Assembly: GCA_020636255.1 (NCBI GenBank)
Contig: JACJYE010000006.1
Location: forward strand, 1-64,000
DNA from: Lewinellaceae bacterium
GTDB lineage: Bacteria; Bacteroidota; Bacteroidia; Chitinophagales; Saprospiraceae
Length of the DNA: 64,000 nt
Direction of reading: 5' to 3'
The notes under the pieces were generated by a model. That model saw only the letters and a list, made by a program, of their open reading frames with translations, was not told where the DNA came from and did no database searches. Every line of letters starts with the position of its first letter. Position 1 is the stretch's first letter. Position numbers and translations under genes: made by a program. Of this stretch, positions 53,202 to 61,406 are shown one piece after another.

Positions 53202-54139
53202 TAGTTTTCGAATTTCGCCAGCCCGTTCGGGTAGTCCAGCGTGAGGCGGAAGTATTGGAGGGCAGAACCGCCCAGGGCGCCCATCACGGGTTGGCCGGTG
53301 AAGCGGGAAAAGTAGGTGAGGTAGTAACTGTCGGGGCGCGAGCAGAACCAGACGGGGCCTACCGTATGCCCGGCTACCGTGATCTGCGGCACCTGGATGA
53401 GCCTGGCGTTGCCCAGTTCCTGGCCGGCCTGCTCTACGACGGGCCAGTCGGGGTGAGCGGCATGCCATTCTTCGAATACAGATTCCATGATGAAGGAGAT
53501 GCCCATAGCCGTATGGGCCGTATCGCTCATCGCTTCGCAGGCGGCAGCAGTGGGTAGCAGCCGGGCGCCGGTGTCCAGCACCAGGGAGATGGCTTCGCCA
53601 TCTACTTCAATGTTGAGGCTGGCAAAGCTGGTGATGCGGCCGCCCTGGCCGTTCTCCAGGAAGGACAGCGGCACGGTGTGGGCTTCCAGCGGCGACAGCG
53701 GCGGCTGATAACACCAGGCTTCCTGTTGTGGATAGTCGAGTGTCCAGCAATAGCGCCCGAACCAGGCCTGGCCGAGCATGCCGTCGGCATCGCATTCGAG
53801 CTCTCCTTCGCCGTATGGGACCAGCAGGCTGTGCTGCTTGCCCGTGAGTGGAAACTGCGCCGCTGCCAGCATCGCGTCAAGCTCGATAAAGGTGTTGCCC
53901 GATTCCTCAACCATCATGGGCAGCGCCCGGTGATGCAGGGCGCGCTCCATCAGAAAGGTGCCGCCGGTGGTGTTGGCGAAAAAGCGCACCGGGCCACTCG
54001 TCGTCTGCGCTTTCAGATACAACAGTTGCCGGCTGTACTGTGCGGAAAGTTGCAGCGGCGCTTCCTGAGCCTGTGTCAGCAACTGGAATAATACAAATAG
54101 CAGTGTAGTTACGATTACGAGGTTTACTTTTGGCTTCAT
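53201..54139 (-). CDS. Secreted retropepsin-like aspartic protease homologue with one degenerate lobe
   Basis: 312 aa, signal peptide (1-25). The C-terminal half carries an aspartic-protease active-site turn LVLDTGARLLP (Asp189) and the end pattern GALGGSALQYFRLTLDYPNG of retropepsin folds. The N-terminal half has the same plan (RFFANTTGGTFL, DGMLGQAWFGRYCWTLDYPQ), but the catalytic Asp is replaced by Asn56 (NTTG). It is therefore a two-lobed duplicate with one dead lobe. It may dimerise through the good lobe or have lost activity. The stop codon overlaps the end of a repeat element. Confidence 0.8.
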   Translation of the reverse strand: MKPKVNLVIVTTLLFVLFQLLTQAQEAPLQLSAQYSRQLLYLKAQTTSGPVRFFANTTGGTFLMERALHHRALPMMVEESGNTFIELDAMLAAAQFPLTGKQHSLLVPYGEGELECDADGMLGQAWFGRYCWTLDYPQQEAWCYQPPLSPLEAHTVPLSFLENGQGGRITSFASLNIEVDGEAISLVLDTGARLLPTAAACEAMSDTAHTAMGISFIMESVFEEWHAAHPDWPVVEQAGQELGNARLIQVPQITVAGHTVGPVWFCSRPDSYYLTYFSRFTGQPVMGALGGSALQYFRLTLDYPNGLAKFEN

Positions 54140-54271
54140 CTTTGCCTTTTTTATAGTGTTTCAAAATGCCGCCTCCGGGTTTGTATTAAAAATTTTCTTT
54201 TGATGTAGTTCATGCATTAATAATCCGGAAAGCATTACAAAAACACTTAATGCAATTAGTGTGCCAAAATT

Positions 54272-54284
54272 CTCCAAACAAGCT
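54272..54284 (-). repeat. Terminal-repeat fragment of the short element after the ABC-F gene
   Basis: AGCTTGTTTGGAG on the minus strand is identical to 13 bases of the 20-bp terminal repeat. It begins immediately after the TAA stop of the ABC-F gene. The rest of the element is not recognisable between here and 54140. Confidence 0.55.
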
Positions 54285-56192
54285 TTAATCCTCCATAGCC
54301 AACTGCGCCTCTTCCCATTCCTCCATGGCCTTTTCCAGCTCGGCCTGTTTGCTGTTGTAAGCCTCAGAGACCTTAACGGCCTCGGGGTTCTGGTAGAAAT
54401 CCGGAGCAGCCATTTTGGCCTCGAGGGCGGCGATCTCACCTTCCAGGCGTTCCACTTTTTTTTCCGCATTGCTGAGATTGCGCATCAGGCGCTTGCGCTC
54501 GTCGAAGCTGAGCTCCTTTTTCGGGACGGCCCTGGGAGCCTCGCTTTGGGGGGAGCGGCTGAGCTCTACCTCGCGCATATTGTCCAGCTCGCGCTTTTCG
54601 AGGAAGAAATTCACGTCGCCGAGGTAGTCGTGGAGCTGGCGGTCGCGGAACTCGATGGTGCGGTTGGTCAGGCCACTGAGGAACTCGCGGTCGTGGGAGA
54701 CGACGATGAGGGTGCCGTCGTAGTCCAAAATGGCCTGCTTGAGAACATCTTTGGAGAGCATATCCAGGTGGTTGGTCGGCTCGTCGAGCACCAGCAGGTT
54801 GAAGGGGCGCAGCAGCAGGCTGGCCAGGGCCAGGCGGGCGCGTTCGCCGCCGGACAGCACCGACACCTTTTTATCCACGTCTTCGCCACTGAACATGAAA
54901 GCGCCGAGGATGCCACGCAGGCGGGTGCGCATCTCAGGCGGCGAGGCCATCTCCATGGTCTGCAGCACCGTCAGGCTGGAGTGCAGGGTTTCCGACTGGT
55001 TCTGGGCGTAATACCCCACCTGCACGTTGTGGCCGAGGGTGAGCTGGCCATCGGTCAGGGTGAGCTCATCGACGATGATCTTGGCCAGGGTGGTCTTGCC
55101 CTGCCCGTTCTGGCCCACGAAAGCAACACGGTCGCCACGGTCCAGCTTGATGTCTACCTTGTCGAGCACATGCAGGCTGCCGTAAGCTTTGCTGATGCTC
55201 TTGCCTTCCACTACCACCTGCCCTGAGCGGGGCGCGGCGGGGAAGCGGATGTTCATCGTAGCGGTATCCTCGTCCGGAATTTCGACGCGCTCCATCTTGT
55301 CCAGCTGCTTTTGCATAGACTGCGCCATGGTGGTCTTGCTGGCCTTTGCCATAAAACGCGTGATGGTGCGCTCCTTCTGGGCGATGACGCGCTGCTGGTT
55401 CTGGTAGGCCGACTGCATCTTCCCGCGGCGTTCCTCGCGAAGGGCCACGTACTTGCTGTAGGCTGCCTTATAATCGTAAACATTACCCAGCTCCACCTCC
55501 ACCGTACGGTTGGTGACGGTGTCGAGGAACTGTTTGTCGTGGGAGATGACGATGATGGCCCCGCTATAGTCCTTCAGGAAGCGCTCCAGCCAGATGATGG
55601 ATTCGATATCGAGGTGGTTGGTCGGCTCGTCAAGCAGCAGGTAGTCGGGGCGTTGCAGCAGCATTTTGGCCAGCTCGATCCGCATCTGCCAGCCGCCGCT
55701 GAACTCGTCGGTCTTGCGGCCGAAGTCCTTTTGTTTGAAGCCCAGGCCTTTGAGCACTTTCTCCGCTTCCGCTTCCATGGCGGCGCCGCCCAGCAGGTGG
55801 TAGCGGTCGTTGGCCTCCGAGAATTCATCCAGCAGGCGGTGGTATGCGGGGCTTTCGTAATCGGTGCGGTGGTGCAGCTCGTCGTTGATCTCGGCGATGC
55901 GGCGTTCCAGGCGTTTGGCCTCTTCAAAGGCGGTGAGCGTCTCCTGCATCACCGTTTTGCCTTTGGGCAGGCTCATCTCCTGGTGCAGGAAGCCGAGGGT
56001 GCTCTCTCCCGGGCGCGCCACCTGCCCCTCGTCGGGGCTTTGGTGGCCAGCGATGACCTTGAGCAGTGTGGACTTGCCGGCGCCGTTTCGGCCCACCAGG
56101 CCCACCTTATCGCTTTCGCCGATGACGAGGTTGATGCGGTCGAGCAGGATGCGGTCGCCGTATTTGATAAAAATGTTGGAAGCGGTTATCAT
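54285..56192 (-). CDS. ABC-F family ATPase
   Basis: 635 aa, cytoplasmic, no membrane part. Two ATPase cassettes: Walker A GLVGRNGAGKST (~33) with signature FSGGWQMR and Walker B DYLLLDEPTNHLD, then GQNGQGKTT (~355) with LSGGERARLALASLLL and LLVLDEPTNHLD. They are joined by an ~80-residue helical linker (SKYVALREERRGKM) and followed by a C-terminal coiled coil (EKKVERLEGEIAALEAKM). ABC-F proteins act on the ribosome (translation factors) or give antibiotic protection; the linker does not allow subfamily choice. No special neighbours. Confidence 0.94.
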   Translation of the reverse strand: MITASNIFIKYGDRILLDRINLVIGESDKVGLVGRNGAGKSTLLKVIAGHQSPDEGQVARPGESTLGFLHQEMSLPKGKTVMQETLTAFEEAKRLERRIAEINDELHHRTDYESPAYHRLLDEFSEANDRYHLLGGAAMEAEAEKVLKGLGFKQKDFGRKTDEFSGGWQMRIELAKMLLQRPDYLLLDEPTNHLDIESIIWLERFLKDYSGAIIVISHDKQFLDTVTNRTVEVELGNVYDYKAAYSKYVALREERRGKMQSAYQNQQRVIAQKERTITRFMAKASKTTMAQSMQKQLDKMERVEIPDEDTATMNIRFPAAPRSGQVVVEGKSISKAYGSLHVLDKVDIKLDRGDRVAFVGQNGQGKTTLAKIIVDELTLTDGQLTLGHNVQVGYYAQNQSETLHSSLTVLQTMEMASPPEMRTRLRGILGAFMFSGEDVDKKVSVLSGGERARLALASLLLRPFNLLVLDEPTNHLDMLSKDVLKQAILDYDGTLIVVSHDREFLSGLTNRTIEFRDRQLHDYLGDVNFFLEKRELDNMREVELSRSPQSEAPRAVPKKELSFDERKRLMRNLSNAEKKVERLEGEIAALEAKMAAPDFYQNPEAVKVSEAYNSKQAELEKAMEEWEEAQLAMED

Positions 56193-56247
56193 GCCTGAGC
56201 TTATCTTTTTTGGAAACGCAAAAATAACCGCTTCCGGCAGAATGCCA

Positions 56248-57171
56248 TTATTTCGGCGCTATATTTGGGTTCAGCAGGTCGTAGAACTGGTCGAGTTTGG
56301 GCAGGATGATGATCCTCGTGCGCCGGTTGATAGCACGCCCTTCGGCGGTGCTGTTGTCCGCCAGGGTGTTGTATTCACCCCGGCCGGCAGCAATAAGGCG
56401 GTTGGGGTCGATCTTGAAGTCCTTCTGCAGAGAACGCACCACTGAGGTGGCCCTTTTTACGCTCAGGTCCCAGTTGTCATCTATGCAGGAGTTCTTGATG
56501 GGCACGTTGTCCGTATACCCTTCTACCATTACTTCCAGGTCGGGCCTCGACTCGACGATCTTGGCGATCTTGCCCAGCACTTCCAGCGCTCTGGGCGTGA
56601 GCTTGGAACTACCGCTCTGGTATAGCATCTTATCCGACAGGTTGACGAACACTACGGTCTTGTCCACTTTTACCTCTACATCCTTGTCCTCGATGCCTTC
56701 GCTGAGCACGCCTTTCAGGTTGACGGCCAGGGCCAGGTTGATAGAGTCGGCCCGTGTTTTGGCGGCCTGCAGCATGTGGATGTATTTGTCTTTTTTCTCC
56801 AGCTGCGAGAGGGTCTCGCGGATGTTGTCGCTGGCCGACTGCGAGAGGTTGGTCAGGTCTTCCACCCTGGAGAGCTGTTTGTCGCGCTGGGTTTTGGCAT
56901 CGGCAAGCTGGTCTCTCAGGTCTTTGATCTGCTCCTGGCGCATCTGCTCGGTGTTCTGTGAGGCGCGCAACTCTGCTCTCAGCCTTTCCTTATCGTTCTC
57001 GCACGACGTCAGGCGGTTCATATAATCGTTCAGGCTTTCGCCGCACTTGCCGAGATCTTTGTTGGCCACATCCAACTCTGTTTGCAGGGCCGCATACTGC
57101 TTTTTGCTGACACAGGAGGACGCCGCCAGTGCCACAGCCAGGAAAAGAATAAATTTTACGGTTGGTCTCAT
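56248..57171 (-). CDS. OmpA-family lipoprotein with coiled coil
   Basis: 307 aa from the ATG at 57171 (MRPTVKFILFLAVALAASSC), giving a clean lipobox LAASSC; the longer frame to 57207 would bury it. A long coiled coil (~35-140, KDLGKCGESLNDYMNRL...) is followed by an OmpA/MotB peptidoglycan-binding domain (~175-300): YQSGSSKLTPRALEVLGKI, VEGYTDNVPIK, DNWDLSVKRATSVVRSL and NRRTRIIILPKL. Anchors the outer membrane to the cell wall. Near ABC-F by chance or growth function. Confidence 0.9.
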   Translation of the reverse strand: MRPTVKFILFLAVALAASSCVSKKQYAALQTELDVANKDLGKCGESLNDYMNRLTSCENDKERLRAELRASQNTEQMRQEQIKDLRDQLADAKTQRDKQLSRVEDLTNLSQSASDNIRETLSQLEKKDKYIHMLQAAKTRADSINLALAVNLKGVLSEGIEDKDVEVKVDKTVVFVNLSDKMLYQSGSSKLTPRALEVLGKIAKIVESRPDLEVMVEGYTDNVPIKNSCIDDNWDLSVKRATSVVRSLQKDFKIDPNRLIAAGRGEYNTLADNSTAEGRAINRRTRIIILPKLDQFYDLLNPNIAPK

Positions 57172-57271
57172 ATTTGCTCGTTTTTGGTTTATGACAAAAA
57201 AACGCATCTCAAACGCGCCTAAGATAATAATTTCTAAAATTTAATGCAGTTCTAATAAGTTCGCGGGCTTC

Positions 57272-57457
57272 GTGATCTCCATCACAGCCGGCACTACTGC
57301 TATGCCCTACCTTTCGGCAAAAACCATGGGAGAAGGTAATACCCTGTTCTACATCATCGCCACCATCATCATCGCTCACTTCGTCGTCGGCTTCATCTTT
57401 CTGATACGCAAGCTCAGCGGGCCGGTCAAGGAAGAGGAAAAGCAGGGGGAAGGGTGA
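57272..57457 (+). CDS. Small single-helix membrane protein
   Basis: 61 aa from GTG at 57272, or 51 aa from ATG at 57302. One strong helix (FYIIATIIIAHFVVGFIFLI) followed by a positively charged turn and an acidic tail (VKEEEKQGEG). GC-rich third positions support coding. No family recognised; position between two divergent-facing envelope genes only. Confidence 0.5.
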   Translation: MISITAGTTAMPYLSAKTMGEGNTLFYIIATIIIAHFVVGFIFLIRKLSGPVKEEEKQGEG

Positions 57458-57491
57458 ATACTGATTGTGACGTGCTGGCGTGTAACATCCA

Positions 57492-58547
57492 TCAAGCCTT
57501 CTGCAAGGTAAAGCCGAAAGTAGAGCCCAGGTTAGGCGTGCTGCGCACGTTGATGGTCTGTTTATGCGCTTCGATGATGTGTTTTACGATAGACAGGCCC
57601 AGGCCGGAGCCGCCGGCCTCGCGGGAGCGGCTTTTGTCGACGCGATAAAAGCGGTCGAAGACGTGGTCGAGGTGTTTTTTCGGGATGCCGATACCGTTGT
57701 CGGCTACTTCGATGAGGATGTTTTTGTCCATGTCGTAAAAGCCCACCCGGGTGCGGCCGTTCTCCATACCGTATTTGATGGAATTGTTCACCAGGTTGGC
57801 CAACACCTGCCGGATGCTTTCACGGTCGGCCAGCACGCGGTAGTTTTGAGAAGCGCCTTCCTTGAATTCCAGCGTGATATTGCGCTGAGCAGCTTTGATC
57901 TCCAGCTCTTCGAAGACCTCCTCGCACAGTTTTTTGATGTCGAAGGCCTGCAATTCCAGGATCAGCTCGCCGGATTCGAGGCGCGAGATGGCTTCCAGGT
58001 CTTCGACGATGATGTGCAGGCGCTCCAGGTTTTTGGCTGCTTTGGAGAGGAACTTCATGTTGACGGACGTATCGTTCATGGCGCCGTCGAGCAGGGTGTG
58101 GAGATAGCCCTGAATGTTGAAAATGGGCGTTTTGAGTTCGTGGGAGATGTCGCCGACGAAGTTGCGGCGGTACTCCGCCCAGGCCTTGTAGCGCTCGATC
58201 TCCTCGTGTTGCTGCTCGGCCCATTCCGACACCTGTTTTTCCACCTCGTCGATGATGTTCGCGCGTACGTTTATCGACCGGTTCTTTTCCTGCGGCGAGA
58301 GTTTCTGCTTGTGGATGGTCTTATAGATCACCTTGATCTTCCTGTAGATGTATTTCCGGAGGTAGAAGATCGTCGTGAGGTAGGCCACCGTAAAAGCCAG
58401 CACCCCCAGGATCGCCAGTGCGGATGCCCAGGTGATCATATTCCTGTAGCGCGCCATCTCCAGCAACGACCATGCAGCGAGGGTGAAGGTAGTGATGTAT
58501 AGCGCCACAAAAACGGCGATCTGTTGTGGTGTCGGATTTTTAAACAT
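57492..58547 (-). CDS. PhoR-like sensor histidine kinase
   Basis: 351 aa. Two N-terminal helices (residues ~9-28, 37-60), a short linker, HisKA with the phospho-acceptor His in FVGDISHELKTPIFNIQGYL (~138), and HATPase with N-box NLVNNSIKYG, G1 VADNGIGIP and G2 GGSGLGLSIVK. No sensor domain in the periplasm is visible: the two helices are close together. It starts 15 bases after the stop of the response-regulator gene, so the pair is one operon. Confidence 0.94.
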   Translation of the reverse strand: MFKNPTPQQIAVFVALYITTFTLAAWSLLEMARYRNMITWASALAILGVLAFTVAYLTTIFYLRKYIYRKIKVIYKTIHKQKLSPQEKNRSINVRANIIDEVEKQVSEWAEQQHEEIERYKAWAEYRRNFVGDISHELKTPIFNIQGYLHTLLDGAMNDTSVNMKFLSKAAKNLERLHIIVEDLEAISRLESGELILELQAFDIKKLCEEVFEELEIKAAQRNITLEFKEGASQNYRVLADRESIRQVLANLVNNSIKYGMENGRTRVGFYDMDKNILIEVADNGIGIPKKHLDHVFDRFYRVDKSRSREAGGSGLGLSIVKHIIEAHKQTINVRSTPNLGSTFGFTLQKA

Positions 58548-58562
58548 GTAGGCCCGCCTTTT

Positions 58563-59246
58563 CTAGAACTCGAACTTATAGCCGATGCCCTTGATGGTTT
58601 TGATGTAATGGTCGCCGATCTTCTCTCTCAGTTTCCGGATGTGGACATCGATCGTACGGTTCCCTACAATAACATCGGTACCCCACACCTTGTTGAAGAT
58701 CTCTTCCCGCGAAAATACTTTGCCGGGCTTGGAAACGAGCAAAAAGAGGAGTTCGAATTCCTTTTTGGCGAGTTCTATCACCTCATCCTCCCGCGTGACG
58801 GTAACCCGGTCGCTGTCGATCACCAGGCCGCCGATCTGGATCAGGCCCTTCGATTCGGACACCTCGGCCCGTTCCGACCGCCTCAGCAGCGCTTTGATCC
58901 GGCTGACGAAGACCCTGGGGCGGATGGGCTTGGTGATGTAATCGTCGCCGCCGACGTCGAGGGCGGCGATCTGGGAGTAATCTTCTTCACGAGCGGTGAG
59001 GAAGGTTATGATGGTGCGTGAAAATTCGGGTTTGCTCCGCAGGTAGCGGCACACCTCTACCCCATCCATTACGGGCATCATGATGTCCAGGATGATCAGG
59101 CTGGGCCGCTCCGCTTCCGCTTTGCGTATACCATCTTCGCCGTTGCTGGCCGTGATCACCTCAAAGCCTTCCTTCGCCAGGTTATAGCGCAGGAATTCCA
59201 GGATATCAGGCTCGTCATCGACTACGAGGATCTTAACAGGTTCCAT
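58563..59246 (-). CDS. OmpR/PhoB-family response regulator
   Basis: 227 aa. Receiver (~4-120) with DDEPD, Asp in IILDIMMPVMDG (~54) and Lys in YITKPIRP; then a winged-helix OmpR-type DNA-binding domain (~135-225; LAKKEFELLFLLVSKPGKVFSREEI and IGNRTIDVHIRKLREKIGD-type recognition sequence). Regulates transcription in response to the adjacent kinase; likely envelope or phosphate stress, inferred from family only. The 133 bases upstream hold its presumed promoter, without a clear box. Confidence 0.95.
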   Translation of the reverse strand: MEPVKILVVDDEPDILEFLRYNLAKEGFEVITASNGEDGIRKAEAERPSLIILDIMMPVMDGVEVCRYLRSKPEFSRTIITFLTAREEDYSQIAALDVGGDDYITKPIRPRVFVSRIKALLRRSERAEVSESKGLIQIGGLVIDSDRVTVTREDEVIELAKKEFELLFLLVSKPGKVFSREEIFNKVWGTDVIVGNRTIDVHIRKLREKIGDHYIKTIKGIGYKFEF

Positions 59247-59379
59247 TCTTCCGATCAGGATTGTTCGTTGCCATCGCCCGCAGGACAGACGGCACGCGAT
59301 TAAATAACCGTTAAAAGTAAAGCAATTTCAGCCGTGTGGCCTAGGTGCTATATTAAGAAATTGTTAACCTTGATGCCGG

Positions 59380-59694
59380 TTAAAGGCCTGCCTCCCGGCG
59401 TTCCATTTCCTTCATCACCTCAGCATATACAGCTTCGAGGCGTTCGGGGTTTTCTCTAATGGAAAGCATCGTGGATTCGAAGGTAGCCTGGTCCAGGCCG
59501 TGTATCTTGAAAATCTGCTCGTAGTACATGTCGAGGATGCTGTCTTTAGTATGGCCGCGCAGATTCTGAGCAGCAGCTTCGGCGAGGTGCACGTCGATGA
59601 GCACCGACACGAGCTTGCCCTCTTCTATCGGCAGTGCGGCCTGTTTGTGGCCGCACCCCCAAAAGGACAGCGCTGCACAACACACCAGAACCAT
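59380..59694 (-). CDS. DUF4296-type lipoprotein
   Basis: 104 aa from the ATG at 59694: lipobox LSFWGCGHKQ, then the DUF4296 body (VSVLIDVHLAEAAAQNL, YYEQIFKIHGLDQATFESTMLSIRENPERLEAVY in parts). Widely present in Bacteroidota, function unknown. The open frame continues upstream for 60 codons through a mobile repeat element that ends 2 bases before this ATG, so an N-terminally extended product is possible but would destroy the lipoprotein signal. The native start is chosen because the leader peptide begins exactly there. Confidence 0.82.
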   Translation of the reverse strand: MVLVCCAALSFWGCGHKQAALPIEEGKLVSVLIDVHLAEAAAQNLRGHTKDSILDMYYEQIFKIHGLDQATFESTMLSIRENPERLEAVYAEVMKEMERREAGL

Positions 59695-59695
59695 A

Positions 59696-59859
59696 AGAGC
59701 TTGTTTGGAGGCCGCCCTATGTGCTAAAATACGTCCCTTTTTTGATGATACTGTGTTGCTCTTTTCGTCCGTACCTTTGGGTACGAACTTCAAAAGGCGC
59801 CTTGTCTCATGAAAAAATTGACACTTTTTATCTCCAAAAGCGGCCTCCAAACAAGCTCT
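59696..59859 (+). mobile_element. Complete short inverted-repeat (MITE-like) element
   Basis: 164 bp with perfect 20-bp terminal inverted repeats, AGAGCTTGTTTGGAGGCCGC (59696-59715) and its reverse complement (59840-59859). Inside lies a hairpin CGTACC-TTTG-GGTACG and no gene of its own, although the minus strand is an open frame. Similar sequence recurs at 53091-53201, 35132-35151 and 54272-54284. It sits between the stop of the SixA-like gene (14 bases away) and the start of the DUF4296 gene (2 bases away). The flanking bases show no convincing target duplication. Confidence 0.88.
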
Positions 59860-59873
59860 AAACCATTTCTCCA

Positions 59874-60371
59874 TTAGTCAAAAAATTGTTTGGGATAAAA
59901 GAAGCCCGATATCCGGCCTTTGCCCTCCCTGAAGCCCTGCCAGCTATCGATATCGGCGTCGACCTGTACGACAGAGCAGGTAGGCAGGTTGGCGATGTAG
60001 TCTTCGGCAAACATATTGGCGACAGTCGTCAGGGTCGGGTTGTGCCCAAAAAGGAAGGCTACACTGCAATCGTCAGAGAATTCCTGGACGATCTCCAGGA
60101 TGTCTTCGGGATAGGCTTCGTAAACCCGCTTGTCCTGTTCGATCTGGCCTTTGTCTATCCCCAGGGCCTCGGCGAAAAACCGGGCTGTCGTAATGGCCCT
60201 CACCGCCGGGCTGCTCACCAGCAGGCCGGGCCTGACACCCTTGCTTTTGATCAGCTTGGCCATAAATGGAGCATCCCGCAGGCCCCGTTTGTTCAGGGGG
60301 CGGTCAATATCCCTGAGCGTAGGGTTGTCCCAGCTGGATTTGGCATGCCTGACGAAATAAATGGTCTTCAT
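59874..60371 (-). CDS. SixA-type phosphohistidine phosphatase
   Basis: 165 aa, histidine-phosphatase superfamily. RHAKSSWD at residues 8-15 has the catalytic His, then RPLNKRG, SSPAVRAITTAR (second Arg) and the second His in LFGHNPTLT. In SixA proteins it removes phosphate from histidine residues of signalling proteins. No signal peptide. The upstream 236 bases to the divergent SDR gene hold no gene. Confidence 0.92.
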   Translation of the reverse strand: MKTIYFVRHAKSSWDNPTLRDIDRPLNKRGLRDAPFMAKLIKSKGVRPGLLVSSPAVRAITTARFFAEALGIDKGQIEQDKRVYEAYPEDILEIVQEFSDDCSVAFLFGHNPTLTTVANMFAEDYIANLPTCSVVQVDADIDSWQGFREGKGRISGFFYPKQFFD

Positions 60372-60607
60372 ACTTTGTTTTTCGCCTGTTTTTCGGAAAC
60401 CGGAAATTTCCGGGTATATTTATTAACTTAGTCGTGTTCAAAAAATAAGCTCTACTTTGGAGATTTTGCGGTGTGGCTTGTCTTCCAGCTTTTCTAAATC
60501 TTCCGGCCTGTGCCGCTTCGCAAAAGCGTCGAATTTATTTTTTGATTGTTACTTACCCCTAAATAACGCAAATTTGACCCATATTTTCAGGGGCCTAAAG
60601 AAAAAGA

Positions 60608-61402
60608 ATGAGCTTTAAAGATAAAGTAGTCTGGATCACAGGAGCATCCTCAGGGATCGGTGAACACCTCGCTTACGCATTCGCTGAACAAGGCGCCCGG
60701 CTCGCCCTCTCGGCCAGGAAGGAACAGGAACTGGCGCGCGTACGCCAAAACTGCCCCAAAGGCACGGATATCCTGTTGCTGCCCCTCGATATTACCCGTT
60801 ACGACGACGCAGCGGGTTGGGCCGAGCAGGTCGCCACCCATTTTGGCTATATCAACATTCTGGTCAATAATGCCGGCATGAGCCAGCGGGCCCTCGTCAA
60901 GGACGCCCCTTTCAGCATGGACCAGAAACTCATGGCCGTCAACTACCTCGGCGCAGTGGCCCTCACCAAAGCGGTGCTGCCCTACATGATCAAGCAGCAG
61001 TTTGGCCATATCGTGGTGGTAAGCAGTGTGATGGGAAAGGTGGGCACGCCGCTCCGTTCGGCCTACGCGGCTTCCAAACACGCGCTACACGGTTTTTTCG
61101 ACTGCCTGCGCGCAGAAGTATACGATGAGAACATCAGGGTCACCATACTGGTGCCCGGCTTTATCAGGACCAACCTCCTGCTCAACGCCCTCAGGCCTGA
61201 CAAACCGGAATACCACAACCTGCCCGACTCCCTCCAGAAGGGCATCGACCCCGGCGATTTTGCACAGAAGGTTCTGCGCGCTATCTCTGCGGGCAAGCAG
61301 GAAGTCTTCATCGGGGGTACCCGGGAAGCACTGGCCATCTATCTCAACCGCTTTTTGCCACGCCTGTTCTCGCGCATCATCCGCAAAGCCAGGGTGACCT
61401 AG
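60608..61402 (+). CDS. Short-chain dehydrogenase/reductase
   Basis: 264 aa NAD(P)-dependent oxidoreductase, classical SDR. Cofactor motif TGASSGIG (11-18), NNAG (ILVNNAGMS), catalytic Ser in VVSSVMGKVG, YAASK (Tyr-x3-Lys) and C-terminal PGFIRTNLLLNALRP. Resembles DHRS7/dehydrogenase groups acting on lipids or sugars, but substrate is open. Convergent with the TlpA-like gene, 4 bases between stops. Confidence 0.93.
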   Translation: MSFKDKVVWITGASSGIGEHLAYAFAEQGARLALSARKEQELARVRQNCPKGTDILLLPLDITRYDDAAGWAEQVATHFGYINILVNNAGMSQRALVKDAPFSMDQKLMAVNYLGAVALTKAVLPYMIKQQFGHIVVVSSVMGKVGTPLRSAYAASKHALHGFFDCLRAEVYDENIRVTILVPGFIRTNLLLNALRPDKPEYHNLPDSLQKGIDPGDFAQKVLRAISAGKQEVFIGGTREALAIYLNRFLPRLFSRIIRKARVT

Positions 61403-61406
61403 GCCG

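Noticed and set aside
53044..53244. 66-aa open frame KFVPKGTDEKSN... as a real gene
   Set aside because: It lies in the mobile repeat; the same peptide appears in the other copy, so it belongs to the element rather than to a host gene.
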